Below are positions 37,133 to 45,306 of a stretch of 64,000 nucleotides of DNA, one piece after another. A program made the position numbers and the translations under genes. Every line of letters starts with the position of its first letter. Position 1 is the first letter of the stretch. Source of the stretch: Shewanella sp. VB17 (lineage in GTDB: Bacteria > Pseudomonadota > Gammaproteobacteria > Enterobacterales > Shewanellaceae); NCBI RefSeq assembly GCF_013248905.1, contig NZ_JABRVS010000001.1, positions 868,001 through 932,000 of the forward strand. The letters are read 5' to 3'. The notes beneath the pieces are model-generated. The model did not search any database. It saw nothing but the letters and a program-made list of their open reading frames with translations, and had not been told where the DNA came from.

Positions 37133-38500
37133 ATGGCCAATAACGGACTCTCAAGAATTGAGACAAAAGTCGCGTTTTCTTTAGCCAGTGTATTTGGTTT
37201 ACGTATGATGGGCTTATTCATGATCATGCCCGTTTTCGCATTATATGGGCAACATCTGGAAGGTTTCTCACCTTTGTGGGTGGGGATCGCGATTGGTGCA
37301 TACGGTCTGACACAGGCTGTTTTACAGATCCCAATGGGAATATTATCGGATAAGTTTGGTCGTAAACCGATTATTTTAATTGGTTTATTTATGTTTGCGA
37401 TCGGTAGTCTTATTGCTGCTAATTCAGATACCATTTATGGGGTGGTTGCAGGTCGGGCCATACAGGGAATGGGAGCGATTGCTGCTGCAGTATTGGCACT
37501 GGCAGCGGATCTGACGCGTGATGAGCAGAGAACGAAAGTGATGGCTATCATCGGCATGTGTATTGGTTTTTCTTTTGCACTCTCATTGCTTGTCGGCCCC
37601 ATTGTGGCTCAGTATGTTGGTTTATCTGGCTTGTTTGCTATGACTGCTGGTTTAGCCGTTGTAGGCATGTTGATTGTGCAGGTGTTGGTGCCAAACCCGA
37701 TATCTCAAGCGCCGAAAGGCGACACTTTAGCTACCCCCGCTAAGTTAAAAGCCATGATCACCGATCCGCAATTGTTTCGCTTAGACGCTGGGATTTTTAT
37801 TTTACATTTGGTACTAACGGCTGTATTTGTTGCGTTACCGCTCGATCTCGTTGATGCGGGGTTAGTGAAAGAAAAACATTGGATGCTCTATTTTCCAGCT
37901 TTCATCGGAGCATTCTTCTTGATGGTGCCGCTGATTATTATCGGAGTGAAAAAGAAGAATACGAAGGCGACTTTTCAAGTGTCACTGCTTATTATGATGT
38001 TGGCATTAGCTTCCATGGCGCTCTTTGCCAATAACTTAGTGGTGTTGAGCATTGCCGTGGTGCTATTTTTTACTGGTTTTAATTATCTGGAAGCCTCATT
38101 ACCCAGTTTGATTGCCAAATTTTGTCCTGTGGGTGATAAGGGATCTGCAATGGGCGTTTATTCGACCAGTCAGTTTCTTGGTGCATTTTGTGGTGGTATA
38201 TTAGGCGGTGGTGCTTATCAGCTTGTGGGGGCTGCTGGGGTATTTTCGGTCGCTTTAGTTTTGATGACTATCTGGTTATTACTCACCTTAGGCATGAAAA
38301 ATCCAGTGCTACTTAAAAGCTATACCCTTGAAGCTAAAGTAGAAGGTAAAGATCAGGCGAAGACCATGGCCACGAAATTATCTCAACTGACCGGTGTCGC
38401 TGAGGCGATAGTGGTGTTAGAAGAGAAGGTGGCTTATTTAAAAGTAGATGAGCATTTCGATTTAAGAGAAGCGCGAGCTGTGTTAGGCTCTGTCAGTTAG
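37133..38500 (+). CDS. YajR-like MFS transporter with C-terminal ferredoxin-like domain
   Basis: Encodes 455 residues with 12 membrane helices. The MFS signature GILSDKFGRKP follows helix 2, and GRAIQGMGAIAAAVLALAADL marks helix 4. MGVYSTSQFLGAFCGG is a strong YajR feature. The last about 65 residues are soluble (MATKLSQLTGVAEAIVVLEEKVAYLKV) and match the small ferredoxin-like YAM domain of E. coli YajR. The substrate is not established for this family. The position between uvrA and ssb fits Shewanella-type gene order. Confidence 0.88.
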   Translation: MANNGLSRIETKVAFSLASVFGLRMMGLFMIMPVFALYGQHLEGFSPLWVGIAIGAYGLTQAVLQIPMGILSDKFGRKPIILIGLFMFAIGSLIAANSDTIYGVVAGRAIQGMGAIAAAVLALAADLTRDEQRTKVMAIIGMCIGFSFALSLLVGPIVAQYVGLSGLFAMTAGLAVVGMLIVQVLVPNPISQAPKGDTLATPAKLKAMITDPQLFRLDAGIFILHLVLTAVFVALPLDLVDAGLVKEKHWMLYFPAFIGAFFLMVPLIIIGVKKKNTKATFQVSLLIMMLALASMALFANNLVVLSIAVVLFFTGFNYLEASLPSLIAKFCPVGDKGSAMGVYSTSQFLGAFCGGILGGGAYQLVGAAGVFSVALVLMTIWLLLTLGMKNPVLLKSYTLEAKVEGKDQAKTMATKLSQLTGVAEAIVVLEEKVAYLKVDEHFDLREARAVLGSVS

Positions 38501-38576
38501 CCTTTATTTCGTGTCTTTTGGCAGGGAATTGGCGTAAAATTTATCGTAATTTTTTAGTATATCTCAGGAGATTTCA

Positions 38577-39320
38577 ATGGCCAGTCGTGGTGTCAATAAG
38601 GTAATTTTGGTCGGTAATTTGGGTAAAGACCCGGAAGTTCGTTATATGCCAAATGGCAATGCCGTTGCCAATTTTACAGTGGCGACGAGTGAGTCTTGGA
38701 AAGACCAACAAGGTCAACCACAAGAACGTACTGAATGGCATAATATTGTGATGTATCGTCGCCTAGCAGAGGTTGCTGGTGAGTACCTTAAGAAAGGTTC
38801 TAAGGTCTATATTGAAGGTAAATTACAAACCAGCAAGTGGCAAGATCAGTCTACCGGTCAAGATAGGTATAAGACTGAGATTAATGCTAATGAGATGCAG
38901 ATGCTCGATAGTCGTGGTCAAGGTGGCGCTCAGCAGCAAGGTGATTATGGTCAGCAGCAAAATCAGCCTCAGCAATATAATGCACCTCAGGAACACGCTC
39001 CACAGCAAGGTGGTTACGCACCTAAGCCTCAGCAACAAGCGTCGCAGCAAGGTGGTTATGCACCTAAGCCTCAGCAACAAGCGCCACAGCAAAGTGGTTA
39101 CGCACCTAAGCCTCAACAACAAGCGCCACAGCAAAGTGGTTACGCACCTAAGCCTCAACAACAGGCTCCACAACAAGCGGCTTATCAACCACCAGTACAA
39201 GCAGCTGCTGCTTATACACCTCAACCACAGACTGCACCACAACAGCGCGCAGCACCTCAACCACAGCAAAATTTTACCCCAGATCTTGATGATGGGTGGG
39301 ATGACGATATTCCGTTCTAG
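38577..39320 (+). CDS. ssb: Single-stranded DNA-binding protein
   Basis: Encodes 247 residues, longer than the 178 of E. coli. Residues 1-110 are the OB fold (begins MASRGVNKVILVGNLGKDPEVRYM). The acidic C-terminal tip DDDIPF that recruits partner proteins is intact. The middle is a Pro/Gln-rich linker of about 120 residues with four tandem copies of a 14-residue unit, GGYAPKPQQQASQQ and variants, which explains the extra length. AGGAGA precedes the ATG. Confidence 0.97.
   Translation: MASRGVNKVILVGNLGKDPEVRYMPNGNAVANFTVATSESWKDQQGQPQERTEWHNIVMYRRLAEVAGEYLKKGSKVYIEGKLQTSKWQDQSTGQDRYKTEINANEMQMLDSRGQGGAQQQGDYGQQQNQPQQYNAPQEHAPQQGGYAPKPQQQASQQGGYAPKPQQQAPQQSGYAPKPQQQAPQQSGYAPKPQQQAPQQAAYQPPVQAAAAYTPQPQTAPQQRAAPQPQQNFTPDLDDGWDDDIPF
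39009..39176 (+). repeat. 42-base tandem repeat in the ssb linker
   Basis: Four consecutive copies of a 42-base unit, each coding for a 14-residue unit of the form (G/S)GYAPKPQQQ(A)xxQ. Copies differ at a few positions. The unit is a multiple of three, so copy-number change keeps the frame. The antisense frames here look coding but are only shadows of the repeat. Confidence 0.9.
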
Positions 39321-39363
39321 TTTTGAGGAAGTGAAGACACACATTGCAACATATTGTTGATAT

Positions 39364-39393
39364 AAAAAAGGCCGCATTTATTGCGGCTTTTTT
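39364..39393. terminator. Intrinsic terminator after ssb
   Basis: GCCGCA at 39371-39376 pairs with TGCGGC at 39382-39387 around TTTAT. A T run follows on the plus strand and an A run precedes it, so it can serve both ssb and the converging minus-strand gene that ends at 39421. Confidence 0.9.
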
Positions 39394-39420
39394 ATATGTT
39401 TATATTTACGTAATAGTATT

Positions 39421-40446
39421 TCAGGCAATAGTATAGTTGGGAATTCTCCATGAAGGATTTAGGGCTGATTGCACTTTGTACCCTTTATTTTCCAATGTAT
39501 GTAGCTGTTCCCGTAACTCTCCTATGTTGTTAGCAACTCTATAGTGCTCATTGGGTATAAAGAAGATAAGAGGAAAGTCTATGTCCCCAAACGGGTTACC
39601 ACAATAATCACTGTGCATTACGACAGGTTTGATAGCACCTCGAAATGTATTGTTGATCATATTTCTTATTTTACTGACGTAAGGTGTAAGATTGCCCGAG
39701 TGGGCATCTTCTTTGCTATCTGCGATAGCGGCCATTTGTTTCTTTGACTCAAATATAAATCCACCCGCAGCAGCGATTTTTTTTATGTTTGGGTGAACAT
39801 TTTGCGGCAAGGTCGCTTTAAGTGGCATCATTCTGTCTGCGACGCTAATGTGCTTTTGGCCATGATGAGGGAAGATCCCCCATAAATCATAATCGCCGCA
39901 TACTGCAGATTTGTAGTCTTGAGTGGATGCTCCAGGATTAATTAAGCCGTGAACAGGGCTATTTTCAGCATTATATATTGCCCAGAGTTGGTCGACTCTT
40001 CTTAATGTAAAATGTTCATCTTGACCCGTTCTGCTGTTTTTACATGCAACCTTTTTTTCATCGAATGTGCTGCCTATTGTCTCCCAAATGATGTGTTCAT
40101 TTTTTAAGTCCAATATGCGCTGTTCGGAAATCATAATAGCAGTAGACTTTACTCCATTTGCTTTACAATTGTTTATTTCTTTTTCTTGTTTTTCTATACT
40201 TTGAGTTGCTTTGGTATAGCTAGGCTTGTCGGGTACAAAACCTGCCATTGGTCCCCAATCGCAGGTTTTTGCTTTGATATGAAAGCCTTTAGCATCATAA
40301 CCATCAAGCAGTAAATCAGTACAGAGTGGGTTGAGTTCTCGTGATACAATAACGATCTTTTCTTGCCGACAAATATGTTGAAATTTCATTACGTGCCCGC
40401 TGGGCACACCTGCACTTGCTGTATATTTTTCAAAGGCTACTGGCAT
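39421..40446 (-). CDS. Nucleotidyl cyclase toxin of the edema factor / ExoY family, putative T6SS effector
   Basis: Encodes 341 residues with no signal peptide or membrane segment. Residues 34-72 contain SRELNP, AKGFHIKAK and DWGPMAGF, aligning with the catalytic core of anthrax edema factor (FRPVNP, TKGLNVHGK, DWGPVAGY) and ExoY. Catalytic equivalents have the same spacing: Arg36, Lys53 and Lys60 (R329, K346 and K353 of edema factor). GDYDLWG gives Asp185 and Asp187 (metal pair). VVMHSDYCGNPF gives His278 and Asn284, six apart like H577 and N583. Such toxins make cAMP or cGMP inside eukaryotic cells after activation by calmodulin or actin. The length is close to ExoY (378). The ATG has AAGGGG about 9 bases upstream. 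It lies at the end of a vgrG/PAAR toxin cluster with no immunity gene. The family call is strong; T6SS delivery is inferred. Confidence 0.85.
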   Translation of the reverse strand: MPVAFEKYTASAGVPSGHVMKFQHICRQEKIVIVSRELNPLCTDLLLDGYDAKGFHIKAKTCDWGPMAGFVPDKPSYTKATQSIEKQEKEINNCKANGVKSTAIMISEQRILDLKNEHIIWETIGSTFDEKKVACKNSRTGQDEHFTLRRVDQLWAIYNAENSPVHGLINPGASTQDYKSAVCGDYDLWGIFPHHGQKHISVADRMMPLKATLPQNVHPNIKKIAAAGGFIFESKKQMAAIADSKEDAHSGNLTPYVSKIRNMINNTFRGAIKPVVMHSDYCGNPFGDIDFPLIFFIPNEHYRVANNIGELREQLHTLENKGYKVQSALNPSWRIPNYTIA

Positions 40447-40555
40447 TTTTAATACCCCTTAATGATTTTTAAACATCATCAGTGATTTAGTTAGATTTTT
40501 AGGTGTAATTTATTTTTTTGTGTATAGATGTTACATTCATGTTTTTTGGTCGGGT

Positions 40556-41185
40556 TTAAAGCATATTTTTTAGATTACCTCCAGCCTTAGAGGTCTCTCG
40601 TAACGTAACGATGACATAATGACTCTTACGTTCAAGATTCATTACTTGAAATTTTTTATCTGCATTGATGACAAAGGCATCTTCATAGTCATTGATTTTA
40701 CATATCTTCTTAGGTTGTATCAGATAAAGGATAGAGCAACCATATTTAGCTCTATCATCAGCTTTCATATATGTCCCATTTATATACTCAGTAGCAATAC
40801 GCATCTCTTTCGTGGCGCTAGTAAAGTATTTGTTAGTAATGTAGTCACCCTGTTTGTAATAGGTGATAGGGTGTATATTAGAACGAGCGCCTCTATAAAA
40901 AGTAGATATGGATGGATATTTTTTTTCATTCGAAGTAATGACAGATTTAAATTTTTCAAATAATATTTGTTTAGTTTTTATATTAGCTTTTAAATATTCT
41001 GAATCAGAATGCAAGAATGCAACGGTACTACAGGCGGAACCTTGGTTATCTGTTACTTTAAAATTAGGTTGACGGTCTCCATTTGTCCGCTTACGGGAAA
41101 AAGTATTTATTTCTTTTGCCCCTGAATTTGTAGAATAAAAACTCATCACTATTTTATTTATATCTTTCGGCATATTATTTCTCAT
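40556..41185 (-). CDS. ADP-ribosyltransferase-like toxin (R-S-E type, altered ExE), putative T6SS effector
   Basis: Encodes 209 residues. STFYRGARS puts Arg98 in the usual first strand. KYFTSATKEMRIA gives the FTSAT (STS-like) motif at 121-125. CSILYLIQP and EDAFVINADKKFQVM (from Glu168) match the strand order of ADP-ribosyltransferase exoenzymes, where the motif would be ExE followed by VLL and xFxV. Here the second, catalytic Glu position is Ala170 (E-D-A), so either Glu168 acts instead or activity is changed. There is no signal peptide. The start may be ATG 41185 or 41173. It has its own promoter module upstream, shared with the hcp operon. Fold call is moderate; the target protein is unknown. 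Confidence 0.7.
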   Translation of the reverse strand: MRNNMPKDINKIVMSFYSTNSGAKEINTFSRKRTNGDRQPNFKVTDNQGSACSTVAFLHSDSEYLKANIKTKQILFEKFKSVITSNEKKYPSISTFYRGARSNIHPITYYKQGDYITNKYFTSATKEMRIATEYINGTYMKADDRAKYGCSILYLIQPKKICKINDYEDAFVINADKKFQVMNLERKSHYVIVTLRETSKAGGNLKNML

Positions 41186-41828
41186 TAATAACCTGACATA
41201 CAGGTAGTTGCTCTGTTTTGATGTAAATTAAAATACGATAGGTGTTTGTAAATATTTTAATTTAGTTAATAACCTTTTTTTATCAAACGTTACCGCTGGT
41301 TTGATAATATAAGCAAAGATATCTTTTAATAAAAAATTTGTGCTGCAATGTAGTAAATTATTAACTCGGTACTATTATGTTTTCTATATGTGAATTTTAT
41401 ATACCACTAACATTTTGACAGCGCTGTCATTGGTTGATTCTATATACATTATATTTTAAGATCAAAGACTAAATTGCATCAATTTGCTACTGGAACAGGC
41501 ATAGAAACACTTAAATAGCTCGCTGTAACTAGGTTAAATCTTGTTGGAGTTATATTCTTAAATGGTTTTCTCTATGATTAAAAATTGTGGCATGTCTTGG
41601 ATTAGTATGAAATTCAACAGTGTTTCATTTTTCAATTGGCGATGACGTTAATGTATTGCAAGTGTGAAGCCAGAACTCGTTATGCCTAGTGTTATCATTC
41701 TTATTGATTGTGTTTTGATCATTCATCTTATAAGCGTATGTAACTGTGCCACATACAAGTGTTGCCACTGATAGAGAACTAGCGATAATATATTTAGCTA
41801 ATTTTTATAGGGTGTAAGATTAATCCCT
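41186..41828. other. Promoter region between two toxin genes
   Basis: 643 bases, AT-rich, without a plausible gene and therefore no room for an immunity protein. It contains the promoter module at 41416-41487 that reads toward the R-S-E-like toxin gene. About 230 bases of leader separate the module from the ATG. Confidence 0.6.
41416..41487 (-). promoter_or_regulatory. Duplicated T6SS promoter module, copy 1 (reads to the minus strand)
   Basis: On the minus strand, in order: GCAAATTGATGCA (41475-41487), 9 bases, -35 TTGATC (41460-41465), a 17-base spacer, -10 TAGAAT (41437-41442), 7 bases, and the perfect 14-base palindrome TGACAGCGCTGTCA (41416-41429). The same elements, with the same 9-base and 17-base spacings, are found upstream of hcp. 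The palindrome lies near the expected transcription start, a repressor-like position; the GCAAATTGATGCA element lies at an activator position. Confidence 0.75.
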
Positions 41829-42353
41829 TTATACTGGGCTTTCTTTTGAATACCAATTCGTTGTTACCGTTGCTATGTTGTCATCTCGGCGTATAACAAG
41901 ATATGTTAACTCTTCGGGTGGAATGACCATTTGTAACCACTGTGAGCGATTCATAAAAAAATCATTCAGGGCTTGGCGGCGATCTTGCTTAGACTCATTT
42001 AACATCATATTCATCGCTGACAAATCAACGGGGTTCATTGAATTCCATTTACATTGCAGTAGAGGCTTAGTTGTATAGACCTTGAGAATAGTTCTCTTCG
42101 CATTATTTGGCAGAAACGGGTTATGATATTCACCAGTAATACGGCTTATTATTGTTTGCCATAGCCAAAGTTTACGCCGTGTTGGTTCGGTCGCTTGAGT
42201 TGCTCCCCATTCAGGCAGCTCCCCCTTCATTTTGGCAATATAAAAACCTGGACCAATTTGTCCTGTTGCTGGTAGGCATTCACGACGTACACCTGTATGT
42301 AAAATGTTTTGTGCAGATGATTCACTTGTTCCATGATATCCAATAAATTGCAT
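41829..42353 (-). CDS. ADP-ribosyltransferase-like toxin (H-Y-E type), putative T6SS effector
   Basis: Encodes 174 residues. IGYHGTSESSAQNIL at the N-terminus holds His7 in the YHGT motif, and GQIGPGFYIAK puts Tyr38 in the GxGFYxA motif; IPPEELTYLVI supplies Glu147/148 near the C-terminus. This H-Y-E order is that of PARP/diphtheria-toxin-like ADP-ribosyltransferases found among polymorphic toxins. The domain is almost the whole protein, so delivery as cargo through the adjacent PAAR/VgrG spike is the likely route. It lies 102 bases after the PAAR gene in the same orientation. The NAD-binding fold is well supported; target and delivery are inferred. No immunity gene is next to it. Confidence 0.7.
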   Translation of the reverse strand: MQFIGYHGTSESSAQNILHTGVRRECLPATGQIGPGFYIAKMKGELPEWGATQATEPTRRKLWLWQTIISRITGEYHNPFLPNNAKRTILKVYTTKPLLQCKWNSMNPVDLSAMNMMLNESKQDRRQALNDFFMNRSQWLQMVIPPEELTYLVIRRDDNIATVTTNWYSKESPV

Positions 42354-42455
42354 AATATTTTTCTCTTAGTTTATTTAACTTCAGGCACATTGATCACCTG
42401 TTTTTTTGACTAAAACTCATATTTGCGTTTTTAAATTGTAATGAGCTAACGCTAT

Positions 42456-42752
42456 TCAACCTCCAATCAACACAGTTGGCATGCCTATTACAATGGTGCC
42501 ACCATGGGCGGTACTGTCTCCCATTCGAGCGGCGGGCTTATTATTGATGAGTACGGTTGCACTGCCTTTTATGATACTGTCAGGTGGTCCAACGCAGATG
42601 CACATTTGCCCTAAAGTTGCTGCAGGTAAGCAGCCAATTAATACTGTGGTAGGCAGAGGCAAGATAGGGCCGCCAATATGAGGTATAGGTACTGGTGCTG
42701 GTGTTTGCATTGGGCATATGTGCATATCTGTTCCACGTGCTGCTGGTAACAT
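42456..42752 (-). CDS. PAAR-domain spike tip protein
   Basis: Encodes 98 residues, a single PAAR domain with no extension. It has the characteristic PxxxGxP and glycine/hydrophobic repeats: AARGTDMHICPM, GPILPLPTTVLIGCLPAA, GSATVLINNKPAARMGDSTAHGG and VLIGG. PAAR proteins sharpen the VgrG trimer and carry effectors. It has a strong ribosome binding site (AGGAG, 6 bases). It follows the adaptor-like gene by 8 bases and precedes the first toxin gene, so the order vgrG - adaptor - PAAR - toxin is a typical effector cassette. Confidence 0.93.
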   Translation of the reverse strand: MLPAARGTDMHICPMQTPAPVPIPHIGGPILPLPTTVLIGCLPAATLGQMCICVGPPDSIIKGSATVLINNKPAARMGDSTAHGGTIVIGMPTVLIGG

Positions 42753-42760
42753 ATATTCTC

Positions 42761-43324
42761 CTAAATTGTTCCATTTCCGCCTTTGGCGATATGTAATGCA
42801 ATATCGATAAATTGACGATATCGTGGTTTAGCTTTACTACCATCAGGCAAAATGGCTGTAAGGCTAATGCAACCTGCCGCCGCTTGGGCATATAGATAGG
42901 GAGGTGGCGGCACGATAGGATCATCAGGTTGTGTGATACTTCCTCCACTCCAAAATGCAGCTTGTGCAGCCCATCCTGCGCCAGATTCTAATCCTGACTT
43001 ATTGGCCATTTTCTCTGCAAAACGTCGATTCTTTTCATCTGGCATGTGCACCCAAACTTTTGTTGCTTTTATTGCGTCGGATTCTGCATCATTCCAATCA
43101 ACACGGCTATTTGCGCAGCAATATGCCCACCAAATAGTTTCACGTAAAGGTAAGGCGTGTGCCAAATACGTCACAGCCTCTGCAAATAATTCGCTTTTAA
43201 AAGCAATTTCTATCAACTCTTGTGGCAGCATATGATCTTTAGCCAGCTGCATAAATGATTTTTCTGGTGTATAAAGATCTAAAATTTCATGTGCTGATTG
43301 ATAGGGGATTTTTAATAATGTCAT
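42761..43324 (-). CDS. T6SS-associated conserved protein (DUF6931-like), possible effector adaptor
   Basis: Encodes 187 residues, soluble. The segment YLAHALPLRETIWWAYCCA at about residues 54-72 resembles a small family (DUF6931, from memory) found next to vgrG and PAAR genes. The middle and C-terminal parts (GAGWAAQAAFWSGGSI) are helical and tryptophan rich. It overlaps the vgrG stop by one base and is 8 bases from PAAR, so it is co-translated with both. A role as chaperone or adaptor loading a toxin onto the spike is inferred from position only. It is unlikely to be an immunity protein, since it precedes PAAR and the toxins. Confidence 0.55.
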   Translation of the reverse strand: MTLLKIPYQSAHEILDLYTPEKSFMQLAKDHMLPQELIEIAFKSELFAEAVTYLAHALPLRETIWWAYCCANSRVDWNDAESDAIKATKVWVHMPDEKNRRFAEKMANKSGLESGAGWAAQAAFWSGGSITQPDDPIVPPPPYLYAQAAAGCISLTAILPDGSKAKPRYRQFIDIALHIAKGGNGTI

Positions 43325-45306
43325 TAATTAATTTTCGCTATTCCTCCTTGAATTTGAACCATAGCGCCTCCTTTTACTGTTGTTTGGACATCGCCTTTAA
43401 GGGTTAGGAGTGCTGATTTTACTTCAGCTGTGGCATCTCCTTTGATTTTAATTAAGGCTCCACTCATTTTTGCTTGTCCTGATGCTTTTATGTCAACTGT
43501 TGCACCATCGAGTTTAATTGAACTACTTTTAAGGGTTATTCCACTTGAGGTTATTTTGATACTGCTGCCACCGACTTTTAACTCAATATTTTTTTTACCT
43601 GTAAGTGTGATGGTGTCACCATCAATAGTTACGGCAGATTTTGCATCAAGGGCCATGCTTTTATCACTGGTTGCAGACCAGTTATCTTTGCTGGTTGATT
43701 GCAGAGATTTATCTGATGTTATTTGTATTTCTTCTTTGGCCTTTAAAGAAATACTTTTATCGACCAGAGTCTCTTTTTTTCCTTTAATGGCTGAATTGTG
43801 ATCATTGTTGGTGTTGAAAGTGAGATCTTTTTGGGCATGAAGTAGTAACTCTTCTTTATCTTTTTTATCGTCAAAGCGAAGTTCGTTGCCCTGATTACTA
43901 TTTCCTTTGGGGCTTGTTCGTGTCTTAATTCCACTTTGTGTTGCTTCTGCATAAGGTGTGGTATTTATTTTGGTATACAGTGAACCCACAATAACAGGTC
44001 TATCAGGGTCTCCATTAATGTACTGAACCAATACTTCATCACCAACACGTGGAGTAAACTGACTGCCAAAGCCTTTACTGGCTAAGCTTTGAGAGACTGG
44101 TAACCAGCATGATGCATTTTCATCTTCCTTACCTTGAGAGTCCCAATGGAACTTAACTGTGACTCTTCCTAGTTTATCCCGGTATATTTCTTGACCTTTT
44201 GGCCCCGTGACAGATGCAGTATGTACACTATGAACCCGTGGTTTATTGATTAGTTGCGGTCTATAAGTCGAAGTTGTCGGGATACAGGTAAATTTATTAT
44301 GATAAATCGATGTTTTTTTGTTATTTTCACACTCTATAAGGAAGTATATTTTTGTGATTAGATATTCTTGATTACTCTTAGCAACGGGATGATTTTTAAG
44401 ATTGAATTTTGTTCCGCATGATAATGCAGCTAAATCGGATTCCGCATAAGTTATAGAAAGATCAGAATCTAGTGCTTGAATATGACGCTCTGCTGCTGAA
44501 CGAATAGCATTTTTATTTTCAATACCTAGGCCAAAGTGGGTCGCGGTAAATTCTGAAGGATTATGACGAAAGACGCTTTTTTTCTCCCCACTGCTAAATG
44601 TTTCTGATTGTTCTTGCGTGTGATCACTTAAAGAGACTGCACTGCTCCCAATGCGGGTTTCAGTGATCCAATTGTTAATGGAGAACTGTTGAGCCTCTTT
44701 GGTGCCAGCTTTATAAGCAATAGTAGCTAATTTATTTGTTTTAAATTTTTGATTTGAATCACCAATGACGACGTACGGTTTGTATGTATCGTTGTCATAT
44801 TCAATGTGATAATGCCAGCCTTCACTGGCGAGTAAACGTTGAGAGAACTGCAGATCCGTTTCGTCAAGCTGGACACAATATTCGTGTTCTGTCCCATTAC
44901 CTGCAGTCGAAAAATGAAAATATTGTCCGAAGCCTGAACCATTAAAAATGTCATCTAAAATTGCTCTAGTCGTCATTTTTTGAAAAATTTTACGGTTATG
45001 ACGATAAGCTAATAATGACAGCGGGTCACAAGCACAGATCCTATAGTGGTAATAACGATCAAATTTTATCAATTCAATACTAGAAGCTATTCCTTGATAA
45101 AGTTGCGTATCAGTAGGTTGCTCATATGTAACCTCAAGTGTTTTCCCTAGCACTTTATTAACATCTATTTCATGGTCAGCTATAATAGAAAGAGTAAGTG
45201 AACAACTTGAAGATATTGATTGTTCAGATTCAACTCTTGTCACTGTATGGTTTGTTTTATCCGCCAGTTTCACGCGAATGGGGCAAGATGGATAACATAA
45301 TGACAA
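43324..45306 (-). CDS. tssI: T6SS spike protein VgrG
   Basis: Encodes 660 residues. The N-terminal gp27-like part contains RHNRKIFQKMTTRAILDDIF and ETDLQFSQRLLASEGWHYHIEYD. The gp5-like OB domain contains GPKGQEIYRDKLGRVTVKFHWD and GDEVLVQYINGDPDRPVIVGSLY, both strong VgrG signatures. The C-terminal 130 residues are a repetitive beta-helix (ITLTGKKNIELKVGG and similar). There is no fused effector domain, which fits separate cargo toxins carried by PAAR. It is the first gene of the minus-strand effector arm. The start has a weak AAGGAG-like site (AGGAGTAATT upstream). Confidence 0.96.
   Translation of the reverse strand: MSLCYPSCPIRVKLADKTNHTVTRVESEQSISSSCSLTLSIIADHEIDVNKVLGKTLEVTYEQPTDTQLYQGIASSIELIKFDRYYHYRICACDPLSLLAYRHNRKIFQKMTTRAILDDIFNGSGFGQYFHFSTAGNGTEHEYCVQLDETDLQFSQRLLASEGWHYHIEYDNDTYKPYVVIGDSNQKFKTNKLATIAYKAGTKEAQQFSINNWITETRIGSSAVSLSDHTQEQSETFSSGEKKSVFRHNPSEFTATHFGLGIENKNAIRSAAERHIQALDSDLSITYAESDLAALSCGTKFNLKNHPVAKSNQEYLITKIYFLIECENNKKTSIYHNKFTCIPTTSTYRPQLINKPRVHSVHTASVTGPKGQEIYRDKLGRVTVKFHWDSQGKEDENASCWLPVSQSLASKGFGSQFTPRVGDEVLVQYINGDPDRPVIVGSLYTKINTTPYAEATQSGIKTRTSPKGNSNQGNELRFDDKKDKEELLLHAQKDLTFNTNNDHNSAIKGKKETLVDKSISLKAKEEIQITSDKSLQSTSKDNWSATSDKSMALDAKSAVTIDGDTITLTGKKNIELKVGGSSIKITSSGITLKSSSIKLDGATVDIKASGQAKMSGALIKIKGDATAEVKSALLTLKGDVQTTVKGGAMVQIQGGIAKIN

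Noticed and set aside
38823..39377. Long minus-strand and alternative plus-strand frames over the ssb repeat
   Set aside because: They are low-complexity shadows of the Pro/Gln-rich repeat in ssb; the translations are Leu/Arg or Ser/Leu rich repeats with no family match.
42761..43324. Immunity protein for one of the toxins
   Set aside because: It precedes PAAR and the toxin genes, is fused by overlap to vgrG, and its tryptophan-rich segment resembles a T6SS-associated family, so an adaptor role fits better.
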